In this document: positions 37,501-52,000 of the stretch, in pieces
How positions within the stretch are numbered: the stretch's first letter is position 1
Layout of the letters: the number at the start of each line of letters is the position of its first letter
Source: Ligustrum vulgare
Taxonomy: Eukaryota; Streptophyta; Magnoliopsida; Lamiales; Oleaceae
Direction: 5' to 3'
Assembly: GCA_963555705.1 (NCBI GenBank)
Contig: CAUVWQ010000016.1
Span: 16,001 to 80,000 of the forward strand
Length of the DNA: 64,000 bases
Position numbers and translations under genes: made by a program
Notes under the pieces: model-generated
The model's input: the letters and a program-made list of their open reading frames with translations, nothing else
The model's database searches: none
Told to the model about the DNA's origin: nothing

Positions 37501-40447
37501 GAGACTTTAAAAAAAGAGGATAAATTGGAATAAAACATTTTCTTGGGCACATAAAATGGTTTTTCCCTCGTTCGTAAAGTTTTTGAATCCTTGAACAGAG
37601 AGACAAGGTTTAATATTCTCTTCAATTCCAAAATATTCACATCAATTTTGAAACCATTTTGGAAAAATATTTTTACATGATTGAAGGAACAGGATAAACC
37701 AGGAATGCATAAGATGTCTATGGAAGAAAATATTAAACAAAGCATATTCGTAATCCAAGCATATGAAATTAGAAGAGAAATCACCGTTTGAAAGATTCAT
37801 CATTTTCTCGAGCTAAGGGTATTGTCCCGAGTTTTCAAATGACAACAAAAAGGAAAATTGACATTTTTGTAAAATCAATTTGTTGAGGATAATGTTTATT
37901 TTGAGTAGGTTGCAGTTATCTTTTGATTTCACTTCCTTGGTTTCTTTACTACTTTCACTTGGAATTTCTATCTTTCTCTTAAGAAATGCCAAATTATCTC
38001 CATATTTCTACTCAGAAATATGAAAAGTTTCATTTGGACCTAAAATAGAAATCTCCGTTTGGAAAAAGCCAACCTTAATTTTTGAGCTCCTAACAATCTT
38101 TTTAGGATTGGGAGAGTCACCAAGATTTTGAACAACAAAAAAGTCACAGCAGATTATCCATGAGACTTTAAAAGAAGAGGATAAATTGGAATAAAACCTT
38201 TTCTTGGGCACATAAAATGGTTTTTCCCTCGTACGTAAAGTTTTTGAATCCTTGAAGAGAGAGACTAGGTAAAATATTCTCTTCAATTCCAAAATATTCA
38301 CACCAATTTTGAAACCATTTTGGAAAAGTATTTTTACATGATTGAAGGAACAGGATAAACCAGGAATGCATAAGATGTCTATGGAAGAAAATATTAAACA
38401 AAGCATATTCGTAATCCAAGCATATGAAATTAGAAGAGAAATCACCGTTTGAAAGATTCATCATTTTCTCGAGCTAAGGGTATTGTCCCGAGTTTTCAAA
38501 TGACAACAAAAAGGAAAATTGACATTTTTGAAAAATCAATTTGTTGAGGATAATGTTTATTTTGAGTGGGTTGCAGTTATCTTTTGATTTCACTCCCTTT
38601 GTTTCTTTACTACTTTCACTTGGAATTTCTATCTTTCTCTTAAGAAATGCCAAATTATCTCCATATTTCCACTCAGTAATATGAAAAGTTTCATTTGGAC
38701 CTAAAATAGAAATCTCCGTTTGGAAAAAGCTAACCTTAATTTTTGAGCTCCTAACAATCTTTTTAGGATTGGGAGAGTCACCAAGATTTTGAACAACAAA
38801 AAAGTCACAGCAGATGATCCATGAGACTTTAAAATAGAGGATAAATTGGAATAAAACGTTTTCTTGGGCACATAAAATGGTTTTTCCCTCGTACGTAAAG
38901 TTTTTGAATCCTTGAAGAGAGAGACTAGGTTAAATATTCTCTTCAATTCCAAAATATTCACACCAATTTTGAAACCATTTTGGAAAAGTATTTTTACATG
39001 ATTGAAGGAACAGGATAAACCAGGAATGCATAAGATGTCTATGGAAGAAAATATTAAACAAAGCATATTCGTAATCCAAGCATATGAAATTAGAAGAGAA
39101 ATCACCGTTTGAAAGATTCATCATTTTCTCGAGCTAAGGGTATTGTCCCGAGTTTTCAAATGACAACAAAAAGGAAAATTGACATTTTTGAAAAATCAAT
39201 TTGTTGAGGATAATGTTTATTTTGAGTAGGTTGCAGTTATCTTTTGATTTCACTTCCTTGGTTTCTTTACTACTTTCACTTGGAATTTCTATCTTTCTCT
39301 TAAGAAATGCCAAATTATCTCCATATTTCCACTCAGTAATATGAAAAGTTTCATTTGGACCTAAAATAGAAATCTCCTTTTGGAAAAAGCTAACTTTAAT
39401 TTTTTAGCTCCTAACAATCTTTTTAGGATTGGGAGAGTCACCAAGATTTTGAACAACAAAAAAGTCACAGCAGATGATCCATGAGACTTTAAAAAAGAGG
39501 ATAAATTGGAATAAAACGTTTTCTTGGGCACATAAAATGGTTTTTCCCTCGTACGTAAAGTTTTTGAATCCTTGAAGAGAGAGACTAGGTAAAATATTCT
39601 CTTCAATTCCAAAATATTCACACCAATTTTGAAACCATTTTGAAAAAGTATTTTTACATGATTGAAGGAACAGTTAAACCAGGAATGCATAAGATGTCTA
39701 TGGAAGAAAATATTAAACAAAGCATATTCGTAATCCAAGCATATGAAATTAGAAGAGAAATCACCGTTTGAAAGATTCATCATTTTCTCGAGCTAAGGGT
39801 ATTGTCCCGAGTTTTCAAATGACAACAAAAAGGAAAATTGACATTTTTGAAAAATCAATTTGTTGAGGATAATGTTTATTTTGAGTAGGTTGCAGTTATC
39901 TTTTGATTTCACTTCCTTGGTTTCTTTACTACTTTCACTTGGAATTTCTATCTTTCTCTTAAGAAATGCCAAATTATCTCCATATTTCCACTCAGTAATA
40001 TGAAAAGTTTCATTTGGACCTAAAATAGAAATCTCCGTTTGGAAAAAGCTAACCTTAATATTTGAGCTCCTAACAATCTTTTTAGGATTGGGAGAGTCAG
40101 CAATATTTTGAACAACAAAAAAGTCACTGCAGATGATCCATGAGACTTTAAAAAAAGAGGATAAATTGGAATAAAACATTTTCTTGGGCACATAAAATGG
40201 TTTTTCCCTCGTACGTAAAGTTTTTGAATCCTTGACGAGAGAGACTAGGTTAAATATTCTCTTCAATTCCAAAATATTCACACCAATTTTGAAACCATTT
40301 TAGAAAAGTATTTTTACATGATTGAAGGAACAGGATAAACCAGGAATGCATAAGATGTCTATGGAAGAAAATATTAAACAAAGCATATTCGTAATCCAAG
40401 CATATGAAATTAGAAGAGAAATCACCGTTTGAAAGATTCATCATTTT
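33842..40447. repeat. Second tetrameric higher-order repeat, 2.5 units (M52-M61)
   Basis: Units start at 33842, 36485 and 39128, 2643 bp apart. The second monomer of each unit (M53, M57, M61) carries GTCAGCAA and AAAACATTTTC; M53 and M57 also share CGTTCGTA, CAAGGTTTAAT and CACATCA. The third (M54, M58) carries TTTTTGTAAAATC, AAAGCCAACC and AGATTATCC. The fourth (M55, M59) carries GAGTGGGTTG. The first (M52, M56, M60) is variable: M56 has a left part like M51 and a right part like M52. M61 has a new PstI-type site, CACTGCAG. M60 is shortened to 659 bp by ACAGTTAAACC. Confidence 0.87.
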
Positions 40448-42427
40448 CTCGAGCTAAGGGTATTGTCCCGAGTTTTCAAATGACAACAAAAAGGAAAATT
40501 GACATTTTTGAAAAATCAATTTGTTGAGGATAATGTTTATTTTGAGTAGGTTGCAGTTATCTTTTGATTTCACTTCCTTGGTTTCTTTACTACTTTCACT
40601 TGGAATTTCTATCTTTCTCTTAAGAAATGCCAAATTATCTCCATATTTCCACTCAGTAATATGAAAAGTTTCATTTGGACCTAAAATAGAAATCTCCTTT
40701 TGGAAAAAGCTAACTTTAATTTTTTAGCTCCTAACAATCTTTTTAGGATTGGGAGAGTCACCAAGATTTTGAACAACAAAAAAGTCACAGCAGATGATCC
40801 ATGAGACTTTAAAAAAGAGGATAAATTGGAATAAAACGTTTTCTTGGGCACATAAAATGGTTTTTCCCTCGTACGTAAAGTTTTTAAATCCTTGAAGAGA
40901 GAGACTAGGTAAAATATTCTCTTCAATTCCAAAATATTCACACCAATTTTGAAACCATTTTGGAAAAGTATTTTTACATGATTGAAGGAACAGGATAAAC
41001 CAGGAATGCATAAGATGTCTATGGAAGAAAATATTAAACAAAGCATATTCGTAATCCAAGCATATGAAATTAGAAGAGAAATCACCGTTTGAAAGATTCA
41101 TCATTTTCTCGAGCTAAGGGTATTGTCCCGAGTTTTCAAATGACAACAAAAAGGAAAATTGACATTTTTGAAAAATCAATTTGTTGAGGATAATGTTTAT
41201 TTTGAGTAGGTTGCAGTTATCTTTTGATTTCACTTCCTTGGTTTCTTTACTACTTTCACTTGGAATTTCTATCTTTCTCTTAAGAAATGCCAAATTATCT
41301 CCATATTTCCACTCAGTAATATGAAAAGTTTCATTTGGACCTAAAATAGAAATCTCCTTTTGGAAAAAGCTAACTTTAATTTTTTAGCTCCTAACAATCT
41401 TTTTAGGATTGGGAGAGTCACCAAGATTTTGAACAACAAAAAAGTCACAGCAGATGATCCATGAGACTTTAAAAAAGAGGATAAATTGGAATAAAACGTT
41501 TTCTTGGGCACATAAAATGGTTTTTCCCTCGTACGTAAAGTTTTTGAATCCTTGAAGAGAGAGACTAGGTAAAATATTCTCTTCAATTCCAAAATATTCA
41601 CACCAATTTTGAAACCATTTTGAAAAAGTATTTTTACATGATTGAAGGAACAGGATAAACCAGGAATGCATAAGATGTCTATGGAAGAAAATATTAAACA
41701 AAGCATATTCGTAATCCAAGCATATGAAATTAGAAGAGAAATCACCGTTTGAAAGATTCATCATTTTCTCGAGCTAAGGGTATTGTCCCGAGTTTTCAAA
41801 TGACAACAAAAAGGAAAATTGACATTTTTGAAAAATCAATTTGTTGAGGATAATGTTTATTTTGAGTAGGTTGCAGTTATCTTTTGATTTCACTTCCTTG
41901 GTTTCTTTACTACTTTCACTTGGAATTTCTATCTTTCTCTTAAGAAATGCCAAATTATCTCCATATTTCCACTCAGTAATATGAAAAGTTTCATTTGGAC
42001 CTAAAATAGAAATCTCCTTTTGGAAAAAGCTAACTTTAATTTTTTAGCTCCTAACAATCTTTTTAGGATTGGGAGAGTCACCAAGATTTTGAACAACAAA
42101 AAAGTCACAGCAGATGATCCATGAGACTTTAAAAAAGAGGATAAATTGGAATAAAACGTTTTCTTGGGCACATAAAATGGTTTTTCCCTCGTACGTAAAG
42201 TTTTTAAATCCTTGAAGAGAGAGACTAGGTAAAATATTCTCTTCAATTCCAAAATATTCACACCAATTTTGAAACCATTTTGGAAAAGTATTTTTACATG
42301 ATTGAAGGAACAGGATAAACCAGGAATGCATAAGATGTCTATGGAAGAAAATATTAAACAAAGCATATTCGTAATCCAAGCATATGAAATTAGAAAAGAA
42401 ATCACCGTTTGAAAGATTCATCATTTT
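40448..42427. repeat. Run of one monomer type (M62-M64)
   Basis: Three 660-bp monomers all carry CTTCCTTGG, CCACTCAG, TTTTTTAGCTCC, the A6 run, GGTAAAAT and GTATTTTTACA, as in M60 and M50. M62 and M64 share TTTTTAAATCC. M63 has TTTTGAAAAAG, as does M60. The alternation suggests a 1320-bp dimer of very similar monomers. Confidence 0.82.
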
Positions 42428-43088
42428 CTCGAGCTAAGGGTATTGTCCCGAGTTTTCAAATGACAACAAAAAGGAAAATTGACATTTTTGAAAAATCAAT
42501 TTGTTGAGGATAATGTTTATTTTGAGTAGGTTGCAGTTATCTTTTGATTTCACTTCCTTGGTTTCTTTACTACTTTCACTTGGAATTTCTATCTTTCTCT
42601 TAAGAAATGCCAAATTATCTCCATATTTCCACTCAGTAATATGAAAAGTTTCATTTGGACCTAAAATAGAAATCTCCGTTTGGAAAAAGCTAACCTTAAT
42701 TTTTGAGCTCCTAACAATCTTTTTAGGATTGGGAGAGTCACCAAGATTTTGAACAACAAAAAAGTCACAGCATATGATCCATGAGACTTTAAAAAAAGAG
42801 GATAAATTGGAATAAAACATTTTCTTGGGCACATAAAATGGTTTTTCCCTCGTACGTAAAGTTTTTGAATCCTTGAAGAGAGAGACTAGGTTAAATATTC
42901 TCTTCAATTCCAAAATATTCACACCAATTTTGAAACCATTTTGGAAAAGTATTTTTACATGATTGAAGGAACAGGATAAACCAGGAATGCATAAGATGTC
43001 TATGGAAGAAAATATTAAACAAAGCATATTCGTAATCCAAGCATATGAAATTAGAAGAGAAATCACCGTTTGAAAGATTCATCATTTT
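42428..43088. repeat. Monomer M65, M61-like junction copy
   Basis: It carries CCACTCAG, CCGTTTGG, AAAACATTTTC and GGTTAAAT like M61, without its GTCAGCAA change and with a private CACAGCATATG. It separates the preceding run from the interleaved region that begins at 43089. Confidence 0.8.
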
Positions 43089-46000
43089 CTCGAGCTAAGG
43101 GTATTGTCCCGAGTTTTCAAATGACAACAAAAAGGAAAATTGACATTTTTGAAAAATCAATTTCTTGAGGATAATGTTTATTTTGAGTAGGTTGCAGTTA
43201 TCTTTTGATTTCACTCCCTTTGTTTCTTTACTACTTTCACTTGGAATTTCTATCTTTCTCTTAAGAAATGCCAAATTATCTCCATATTTCTACTCAGTAA
43301 TATGAAAAGTTTCATTTGGACCTAAAATAGAAATCTCCTTTTGGAAAAAGCTAACTTTAATTTTTGAGCTCCTAACAATCTTTTTAGGATTGGGAGAGTC
43401 ACCAAGATTTTGAACAACAAAAAAGTCACAGCAGATGATCCATGAGACTTTAAAAAAAGAGGATAAATTGGAATAAAACGTTTTCTTGGGCACATAAAAT
43501 GGTTTTTCCCTCGTACGTAAAGTTTTTGAATCCTTGAAGAGAGAGACTAGGTAAAATATTCTCTTCAATTCCAAAATATTCACACCAATTTTGAAACCAT
43601 TTTGGAAAAGTATTTTTTCATGATTGAAGGAACAGGATAAACCAGGAATGCATAAGATGTCTATGGAAGAAAATATTAAACAAAGCATATTCGTAATCCA
43701 AGCATATGAAATTAGAAGAGAAATCACCGTTTGAAAGATTCATCATTTTCTCGAGCTAAGGGTATTGTCCCGAGTTTTCAAATGACAACAAAAAGGAAAA
43801 TTGACATTTTTGAAAAATCAATTTGTTGAGGATAATGTTTATTTTGAGTAGGTTGCAGTTATCTTTTGATTTCACTCCCTTTGTTTCTTTACTACTTTCA
43901 CTTGGAATTTTTATCTTTCTCTTAAGAAATGCCAAATTATCTCCATATTTCTACTCAGTAATATGAAAAGTTTCATTTGGACCTAAAATAGAAATCTCCT
44001 TTTGGAAAAAGCTAACTTTAATTTTTGAGCTCCTAACAATCTTTTTAGGATTGGGAGAGTCACCAAGATTTTGAACAACAAAAAGTCACAGCAGATGATC
44101 CATGAGACTTTAAAAAAAGAGGATAAATTGGAATAAAACGTTTTCTTGGGCACATAAAATGGTTTTTCCCTCGTACGTAAAGTTTTTGAATCCTTGAAGA
44201 GAGAGACTAGGTAAAATATTCTCTTCAATTCCAAAATATTCACACCAATTTTGAAACCATTTTGGAAAAGTATTTTTTCATGATTGAAGGAACAGGATAA
44301 ACTAGGAATGCATAAGATGTCTATGGAAGAAAATATTAAACAAAGCATATTCGTAATCCAAGCATATGAAATTAGAAGAGAAATCACCGTTTGAAAGATT
44401 CATCATTTTCTCGAGCTAAGGGTATTGTCCCGAGTTTTCAAATGACAACAAAAAGGAAAATTGACATTTTTGAAAAATCAATTTGTTGAGGATAATGTTT
44501 ATTTTGAGTAGGTTGCAGTTATCTTTTGATTTCACTCCCTTTGTTTCTTTACTACTTTCACTTGGAATTTCTATCTTTCTCTTAAGAAATGCCAAATTAT
44601 CTCCATATTTCTACTCAGTAATATGAAAAGTTTCATTTGGACCTAAAATAGAAATCTCCTTTTGGAAAAAGCTAACTTTAATTTTTGAGCTCCTAACAAT
44701 CTTTTTAGGATTGGGAGAGTCACCAAGATTTTGAACAACAAAAAAGTCACAGCAGATGATCCATGAGACTTTAAAAAAAGAGGATAAATTGGAATAAAAC
44801 GTTTTCTTGGGCACATAAAATGGTTTTTCCCTCGTACGTAAAGTTTTTGAATCCTTGAAGAGAGAGACTAGGTTAAATATTCTCTTCAATTCCAAAATAT
44901 TCACACCAATTTTGAAACCATTTTGGAAAAGTATTTTTACATGATTGAAGGAACAGGATAAACCAGGAATGCATAAGATGTCTATGGAAGAAAATATTAA
45001 ACAAAGCATATTCGTAATCCAAGCATATGAAATTAGAAGAGAAATCACCGTTTGAAAGATTCATCATTTTCTCGAGCTAAGGGTATTGTCCCGAGTTTTC
45101 AAATGACAACAAAAAGGAAAATTGACATTTTTGAAAAATCAATTTGTTGAGGATAATGTTTATTTTGAGTAGGTTGCAGTTATCTTTTGATTTCACTCCC
45201 TTTGTTTCTTTACTACTTTCACTTGGAATTTCTATCTTTCTCTTAAGAAATGCCAAATTATCTCCATATTTCCACTCAGTAATATGAAAAGTTTCATTTG
45301 GACCTAAAATAGAAATCTCCGTTTGGAAAAAGCTAACTTTAATTTTTGAGCTCCTAACAATCTTTTTAGGATTGGGAGAGTCACCAAGATTTTGAACAAC
45401 AAAAAAGTCACAGCAGATGATCCATGAGACTTTAAAAAAGAGGATAAATTGGAATAAAACGTTTTCTTGGGCACATAAAATGGTTTTTCCCTCGTTCGTA
45501 AAGTTTTTGAATCCTTGAAGAGAGAGACTAGGTTAAATATTCTCTTCAATTCCAAAATATTCACACCAATTTTGAAACCATTTTGGTAAAGTATTTTTAC
45601 ATGATTGAAGGAACAGGATAAACCAGGAATGCATAAGATGTCTATGGAAGAAAATATTAAACAAAGCATATTCGTAATCCAAGCATATGAAATTAGAAGA
45701 GAAATCACCGTTTGAAAGATTCATCATTTTCTCGAGCTAAGGGTATTGTCCCGAGTTTTCAAATGACAACAAAAAGGAAAATTGACATTTTTGAAAAATC
45801 AATTTGTTGAGGATAATGTTTATTTTGAGTAGGTTGCAGTTATCTTTTGATTTCACTTCCTTGGTTTCTTTACTACTTTCACTTGGAATTTCTATCTTTC
45901 TCTTAAGAAATGCCAAATTATCTCCATATTTCTACTCAGTAATATGAAAAGTTTCATTTGGACCTAAAATAGAAATCTCGTTTTGGAAAAAGCTAACTTT

Positions 46001-49000
46001 AATTTTTGAGCTCCTAACAATCTTTTTAGGATTGGGAGAGTCACCAAGATTTTGAACAACAAAAAAGTCACAGCAGATGATCCATGAGACTTTAAAAAAG
46101 AGGATAAATTGGAATAAAACGTTTTCTTGGGCACATAAAATGGTTTTTCCCTCGTACGTAAAGTTTTTGAATCCTTGAAGAGAGAGACTAGGTAAAATAT
46201 TCTCTTCAATTCCAAAATATTCACACTAATTTTGAAACCATTTTGAAAAAGTATTTTTACATGATTGAAGGAACAGGATAAACCAGGAATGCATAAGATG
46301 TCTATGGAAGAAAATATTAAACAAAGCATATTCGTAATCCAAGCATATGAAATTAGAAGAGAAATCACCGTTTGAAAGATTCATCATTTTCTCGAGCTAA
46401 GGGTATTGTCCCGAGTTTTCAAATGACAAGAAAAAGGAAAATTGACATTTTTGAAAAATCAATTTGTTGAGGATAATGTTTATTTTGAGTAGGTTGCAGT
46501 TATCTTTTGATTTCACTTCCTTGGTTTCTTTACTACTTTCACTTGGAATTTCTATCTTTCTCTTAAGAAATGCCAAATTATCTCCATATTTCTACTCAGT
46601 AATATGAAAAGTTTCATTTGGACCTAAAATAGAAATCTCGTTTTGGAAAAAGCTAACTTTAATTTTTGAGCTCCTAACAATCTTTTTAGGATTGGGAGAG
46701 TCACCAAGATTTTGAACAACAAAAAAGTCACAGCAGATGATCCATGAGACTTTAAAAAAGAGGATAAATTGGAATAAAACGTTTTCTTGGGCACATAAAA
46801 TGGTTTTTCCCTCATACGTAAGGTTTTTGAATCCTTGAAGAGAGAGACTAGGTAAAATATTCTCTTCAATTCCAAAATATTCACACCAATTTTGAAACCA
46901 TTTTGGAAAACTATTTTTTCATGATTGAAGGAACAGGATAAACCAGGAATGCATAAGATGTCTATGGAAGAAAATATTAAACAAAGCATATTCGTAATCC
47001 AAGCATATGAAATTAGAAGAGAAATCACCGTTTGAAAGATTCATCATTTTCTCGAGCTAAGGGTATTGTCCCGAGTTTTCAAATGACAACAAAAAGGAAA
47101 ATTGACATTTTTGAAAAATCAATTTCTTGAGGATAATGTTTATTTTGAGTAGGTTGCAGTTATCTTTTGATTTCACTCCCTTTGTTTCTTTACTACTTTC
47201 ACTTGGAATTTCTATCTTTCTCTTAAGAAATGCCAAATTATCTCCATATTTCTACTCAGTAATATGAAAAGTTTCATTTGGACCTAAAATAGAAATCTCC
47301 TTTTGGAAAAAGCTAACTTTAATTTTTGAGCTCCTAACAATCTTTTTAGGATTGGGAGAGTCACCAAGATTTTGAACAACAAAAAAGTCACAGCAGATGA
47401 TCCATGAGACTTTAAAAAAAGAGGATAAATTGGAATAAAACGTTTTCTTGGGCACATAAAATGGTTTTTCCCTCGTACGTAAAGTTTTTGAATCCTTGAA
47501 GAGAGAGACTAGGTTAAATATTCTCTTCAATTCCAAAATATTCACACCAATTTTGAAACCATTTTGGAAAAGTATTTTTACATGATTGAAGGAACAGGAT
47601 AAACCAGGAATGCATAAGATGTCTATGGAAGAAAATATTAAACAAAGCATATTCGTAATCCAAGCATATGAAATTAGAAGAGAAATCACCGTTTGAAAGA
47701 TTCATCATTTTCTCGAGCTAAGGGTATTGTCCCGAGTTTTCAAATGACAACAAAAAGGAAAATTGACATTTTTGAAAAATCAATTTGTTGAGGATATTGT
47801 TTATTTTGAGTAGGTTGCAGTTATCTTTTGATTTCACTCCCTTTGTTTCTTTACTACTTTCACTTGGAATTTCTATCTTTCTCTTAAGAAATGCCAAATT
47901 ATCTCCATATTTCTACTCAGTAATATGAAAAGTTTCATTTGGACCTAAAATAGAAATCTCCTTTTGGAAAAAGCTAACTTTAATTTTTGAGCTCCTAACA
48001 ATCTTTTTAGGATTGGGAGAGTCACCAAGATTTTGAACAACAAAAAAGTCACAGCAGATGATCCATGAGACTTTAAAAAAAGAGGATAAATTGGAATAAA
48101 ACGTTTTCTTGGGCACATAAAATGGTTTTTCCCTCGTACGTAAAGTTTTTGAATCCTTGAAGAGAGAGACTAGGTAAAATATTCTCTTCAATTCCAAAAT
48201 ATTCACACCAATTTTGAAACCATTTTGGAAAACTATTTTTTCATGATTGAAGGAACGGGATAAACCAGGAATGTATAAGATGTCTATGGAAGAAAATATT
48301 AAACAAAGCATATTCGTAATCCAAGCATATGAAATTAGAAGAGAAATCACCGTTTGAAAGATTCATCATTTTCTCGAGCTAAGGGTATTGTCCCGAGTTT
48401 TCAAATGACAACAAAAAGGAAAATTGACATTTTTGAAAAATCAATTTGTTGAGGATAATGTTTATTTTGAGTAGGTTGCAGTTATCTTTTGATTTCACTC
48501 CCTTTGTTTCTTTACTACTTTCACTTGGAATTTCTATCTTTCTCTTAAGAAATGCCAAATTATCTCCATATTTCTACTCAGTAATATGAAAAGTTTCATT
48601 TGGACCTAAAATAGAAATCTCCTTTTGGAAAAAGCTAACTTTAATTTTTGAGCTCCTAACAATCTTTTTAGGATTGGGAGAGTCACCAAGATTTTGAACA
48701 ACAAAAAAGTCACAGCAGATGATCCATGAGACTTTAAAAAAAGAGGATAAATTGGAATAAAACGTTTTCTTGGGCACATAAAATGGTTTTTCCCTCGTAC
48801 GTAAAGTTTTTGAATCCTTGAAGAGAGAGACTAGGTAAAATATTCTCTTCAATTCCAAAATATTCACACCAATTTTGAAACCATTTTGGAAAAGTGTTTT
48901 TTCATGATTGAAGGAACAGGATAAACCAGGAATGCATAAGATGTCTATGGAAGAAAATATTAAACAAAGCATATTCGTAATCCAAGCATATGAAATTAGA

Positions 49001-52000
49001 AGAGAAATCACCGTTTGAAAGATTCATCATTTTCTCGAGCTAAGGGTATTGTCCCGAGTTTTCAAATGACAACAAAAAGGAAAATTGACATTTTTGAAAA
49101 ATCAATTTGTTGAGGATAATGTTTATTTTGAGTAGGTTGCAGTTATCTTTTGATTTCACTCCCTTTGTTTCTTTACTACTTTCACTTGGAATTTCTATCT
49201 TTCTCTTAAGAAATGCCAAATTATCTCCATATTTCTACTCAGTAATATGAAAAGTTTCATTTGGACCTAAAATAGAAATCTCCTTTTGGAAAAAGCTAAC
49301 TTTAATTTTTGAGCTCCTAACAATCTTTTTAGGATTGGGAGAGTCACCAAGATTTTGAACAACAAAAAGTCACAGCAGATGATCCATGAGACTTTAAAAA
49401 AAGAGGATAAATTGGAATAAAACGTTTTCTTGGGCACATAAAATGGTTTTTCCCTCGTACGTAAAGTTTTTGAATCCTTGAAGAGAGAGACTAGGTAAAA
49501 TATTCTCTTCAATTCCAAAATATTCACACCAATTTTGAAACCATTTTGGAAAAGTATTTTTTCATGATTGAAGGAACAGGATAAACTAGGAATGCATAAG
49601 ATGTCTATGGAAGAAAATATTAAACAAAGCATATTCGTAATCCAAGCATATGAAATTAGAAGAGAAATCACCGTTTGAAAGATTCATCATTTTCTCGAGC
49701 TAAGGGTATTGTCCCGAGTTTTCAAATGACAACAAAAAGGAAAATTGACATTTTTGAAAAATCAATTTGTTGAGGATAATGTTTATTTTGAGTAGGTTGC
49801 AGTTATCTTTTGATTTCACTCCCTTTGTTTCTTTACTACTTTCACTTGGAATTTCTATCTTTCTCTTAAGAAATGCCAAATTATCTCCATATTTCTACTC
49901 AGTAATATGAAAAGTTTCATTTGGACCTAAAATAGAAATCTCATTTTGGAAAAAGCTAACTTTAATTTTTGAGCTCCTAACAATCTTTTTAGGATTGGGA
50001 GAGTCACCAAGATTTTGAACAACAAAAAAGTCACAGCAGATGATCCATGAGACTTTAAAAAAAGAGGATAAATTGGAATAAAACGTTTTCTTGGGCACAT
50101 AAAATGGTTTTTCCCTCGTACGTAAAGTTTTTGAATCCTTGAAGAGAGAGACTAGGTAAAATATTCTCTTCAATTCCAAAATATTCACACCAATTTTGAA
50201 ACCATTTTGGAAAACTATTTTTTCATGATTGAAGGAACGGGATAAACCAGGAATGTATAAGATGTCTATGGAAGAAAATATTAAACAAAGCATATTCGTA
50301 ATCCAAGCATATGAAATTAGAAGAGAAATCACCGTTTGAAAGATTCATCATTTTCTCGAGCTAAGGGTATTGTCCCGAGTTTTCAAATGACAACAAAAAG
50401 GAAAATTGACATTTTTGAAAAATCAATTTGTTGAGGATAATGTTTATTTTGAGTAGGTTGCAGTTATCTTTTGATTTCACTCCCTTTGTTTCTTTACTAC
50501 TTTCACTTGGAATTTCTATCTTTCTCTTAAGAAATGCCAAATTATCTCCATATTTCTACTCAGTAACATGAAAAGTTTCATTTGGACCTAAAATAGAAAT
50601 CTCCTTTTGGAAAAAGCTAACTTTAATTTTTGAGCTCCTAACAATCTTTTTAGGATTGGGAGAGTCACCAAGATTTTGAACAACAAAAAAGTCACAGCAG
50701 ATGATCCATGAGACTTTAAAAAAGAGGATAAATTGGAATAAAACGTTTTCTTGGGCACATAAAATGGTTTTTCCCTCATACGTAACGTTTTTGAATCCTT
50801 GAAGAGAGAGACTAGGTAAAATATTCTCTTCAATTCCAAAATATTCACACCAATTTTGAAACCATTTTGGAAAACTATTTTTTCATGATTGAAGGAACAG
50901 GATAAACCAGGAATGCATAAGATGTCTATGGAAGAAAATATTAAACAAAGCATATTCGTAATCCAAGCATATGAAATTAGAAGAGAAATCACCGTTTGAA
51001 AGATTCATCATTTTCTCGAGCTAAGGGTATTGTCCCGAGTTTTCAAATGACAACAAAAAGGAAAATTGACATTTTTGAAAAATCAATTTCTTGAGGATAA
51101 TGTTTATTTTGAGTAGGTTGCAGTTATCTTTTGATTTCACTCCCTTTGTTTCTTTACTACTTTCACTTGGAATTTCTATCTTTCTCTTAAGAAATGCCAA
51201 ATTATCTCCATATTTCTACTCAGTAATATGAAAAGTTTCATTTGGACCTAAAATAGAAATCTCCTTTTGGAAAAAGCTAACTTTAATTTTTGAGCTCCTA
51301 ACAATCTTTTTAGGATTGGGAGAGTCACCAAGATTTTGAACAACAAAAAAGTCACAGCAGATGATCCATGAGACTTTAAAAAAAGAGGATAAATTGGAAT
51401 AAAACGTTTTCTTGGGCACATAAAATGGTTTTTCCCTCGTACGTAAAGTTTTTGAATCCTTGAAGAGAGAGACTAGGTTAAATATTCTCTTCAATTCCAA
51501 AATATTCACACCAATTTTGAAACCATTTTGGAAAAGTATTTTTACATGATTGAAGGAACAGGATAAACCAGGAATGCATAAGATGTCTATGGAAGAAAAT
51601 ATTAAACAAAGCATATTCGTAATCCAAGCATATGAAATTAGAAGAGAAATCACCGTTTGAAAGATTCATCATTTTCTCGAGCTAAGGGTATTGTCCCGAG
51701 TTTTCAAATGACAACAAAAAGGAAAATTGACATTTTTGAAAAATCAATTTGTTGAGGATATTGTTTATTTTGAGTAGGTTGCAGTTATCTTTTGATTTCA
51801 CTCCCTTTGTTTCTTTACTACTTTCACTTGGAATTTCTATCTTTCTCTTAAGAAATGCCAAATTATCTCCATATTTCTACTCAGTAATATGAAAAGTTTC
51901 ATTTGGACCTAAAATAGAAATCTCCTTTTGGAAAAAGCTAACTTTAATTTTTGAGCTCCTAACAATCTTTTTAGGATTGGGAGAGTCACCAAGATTTTGA

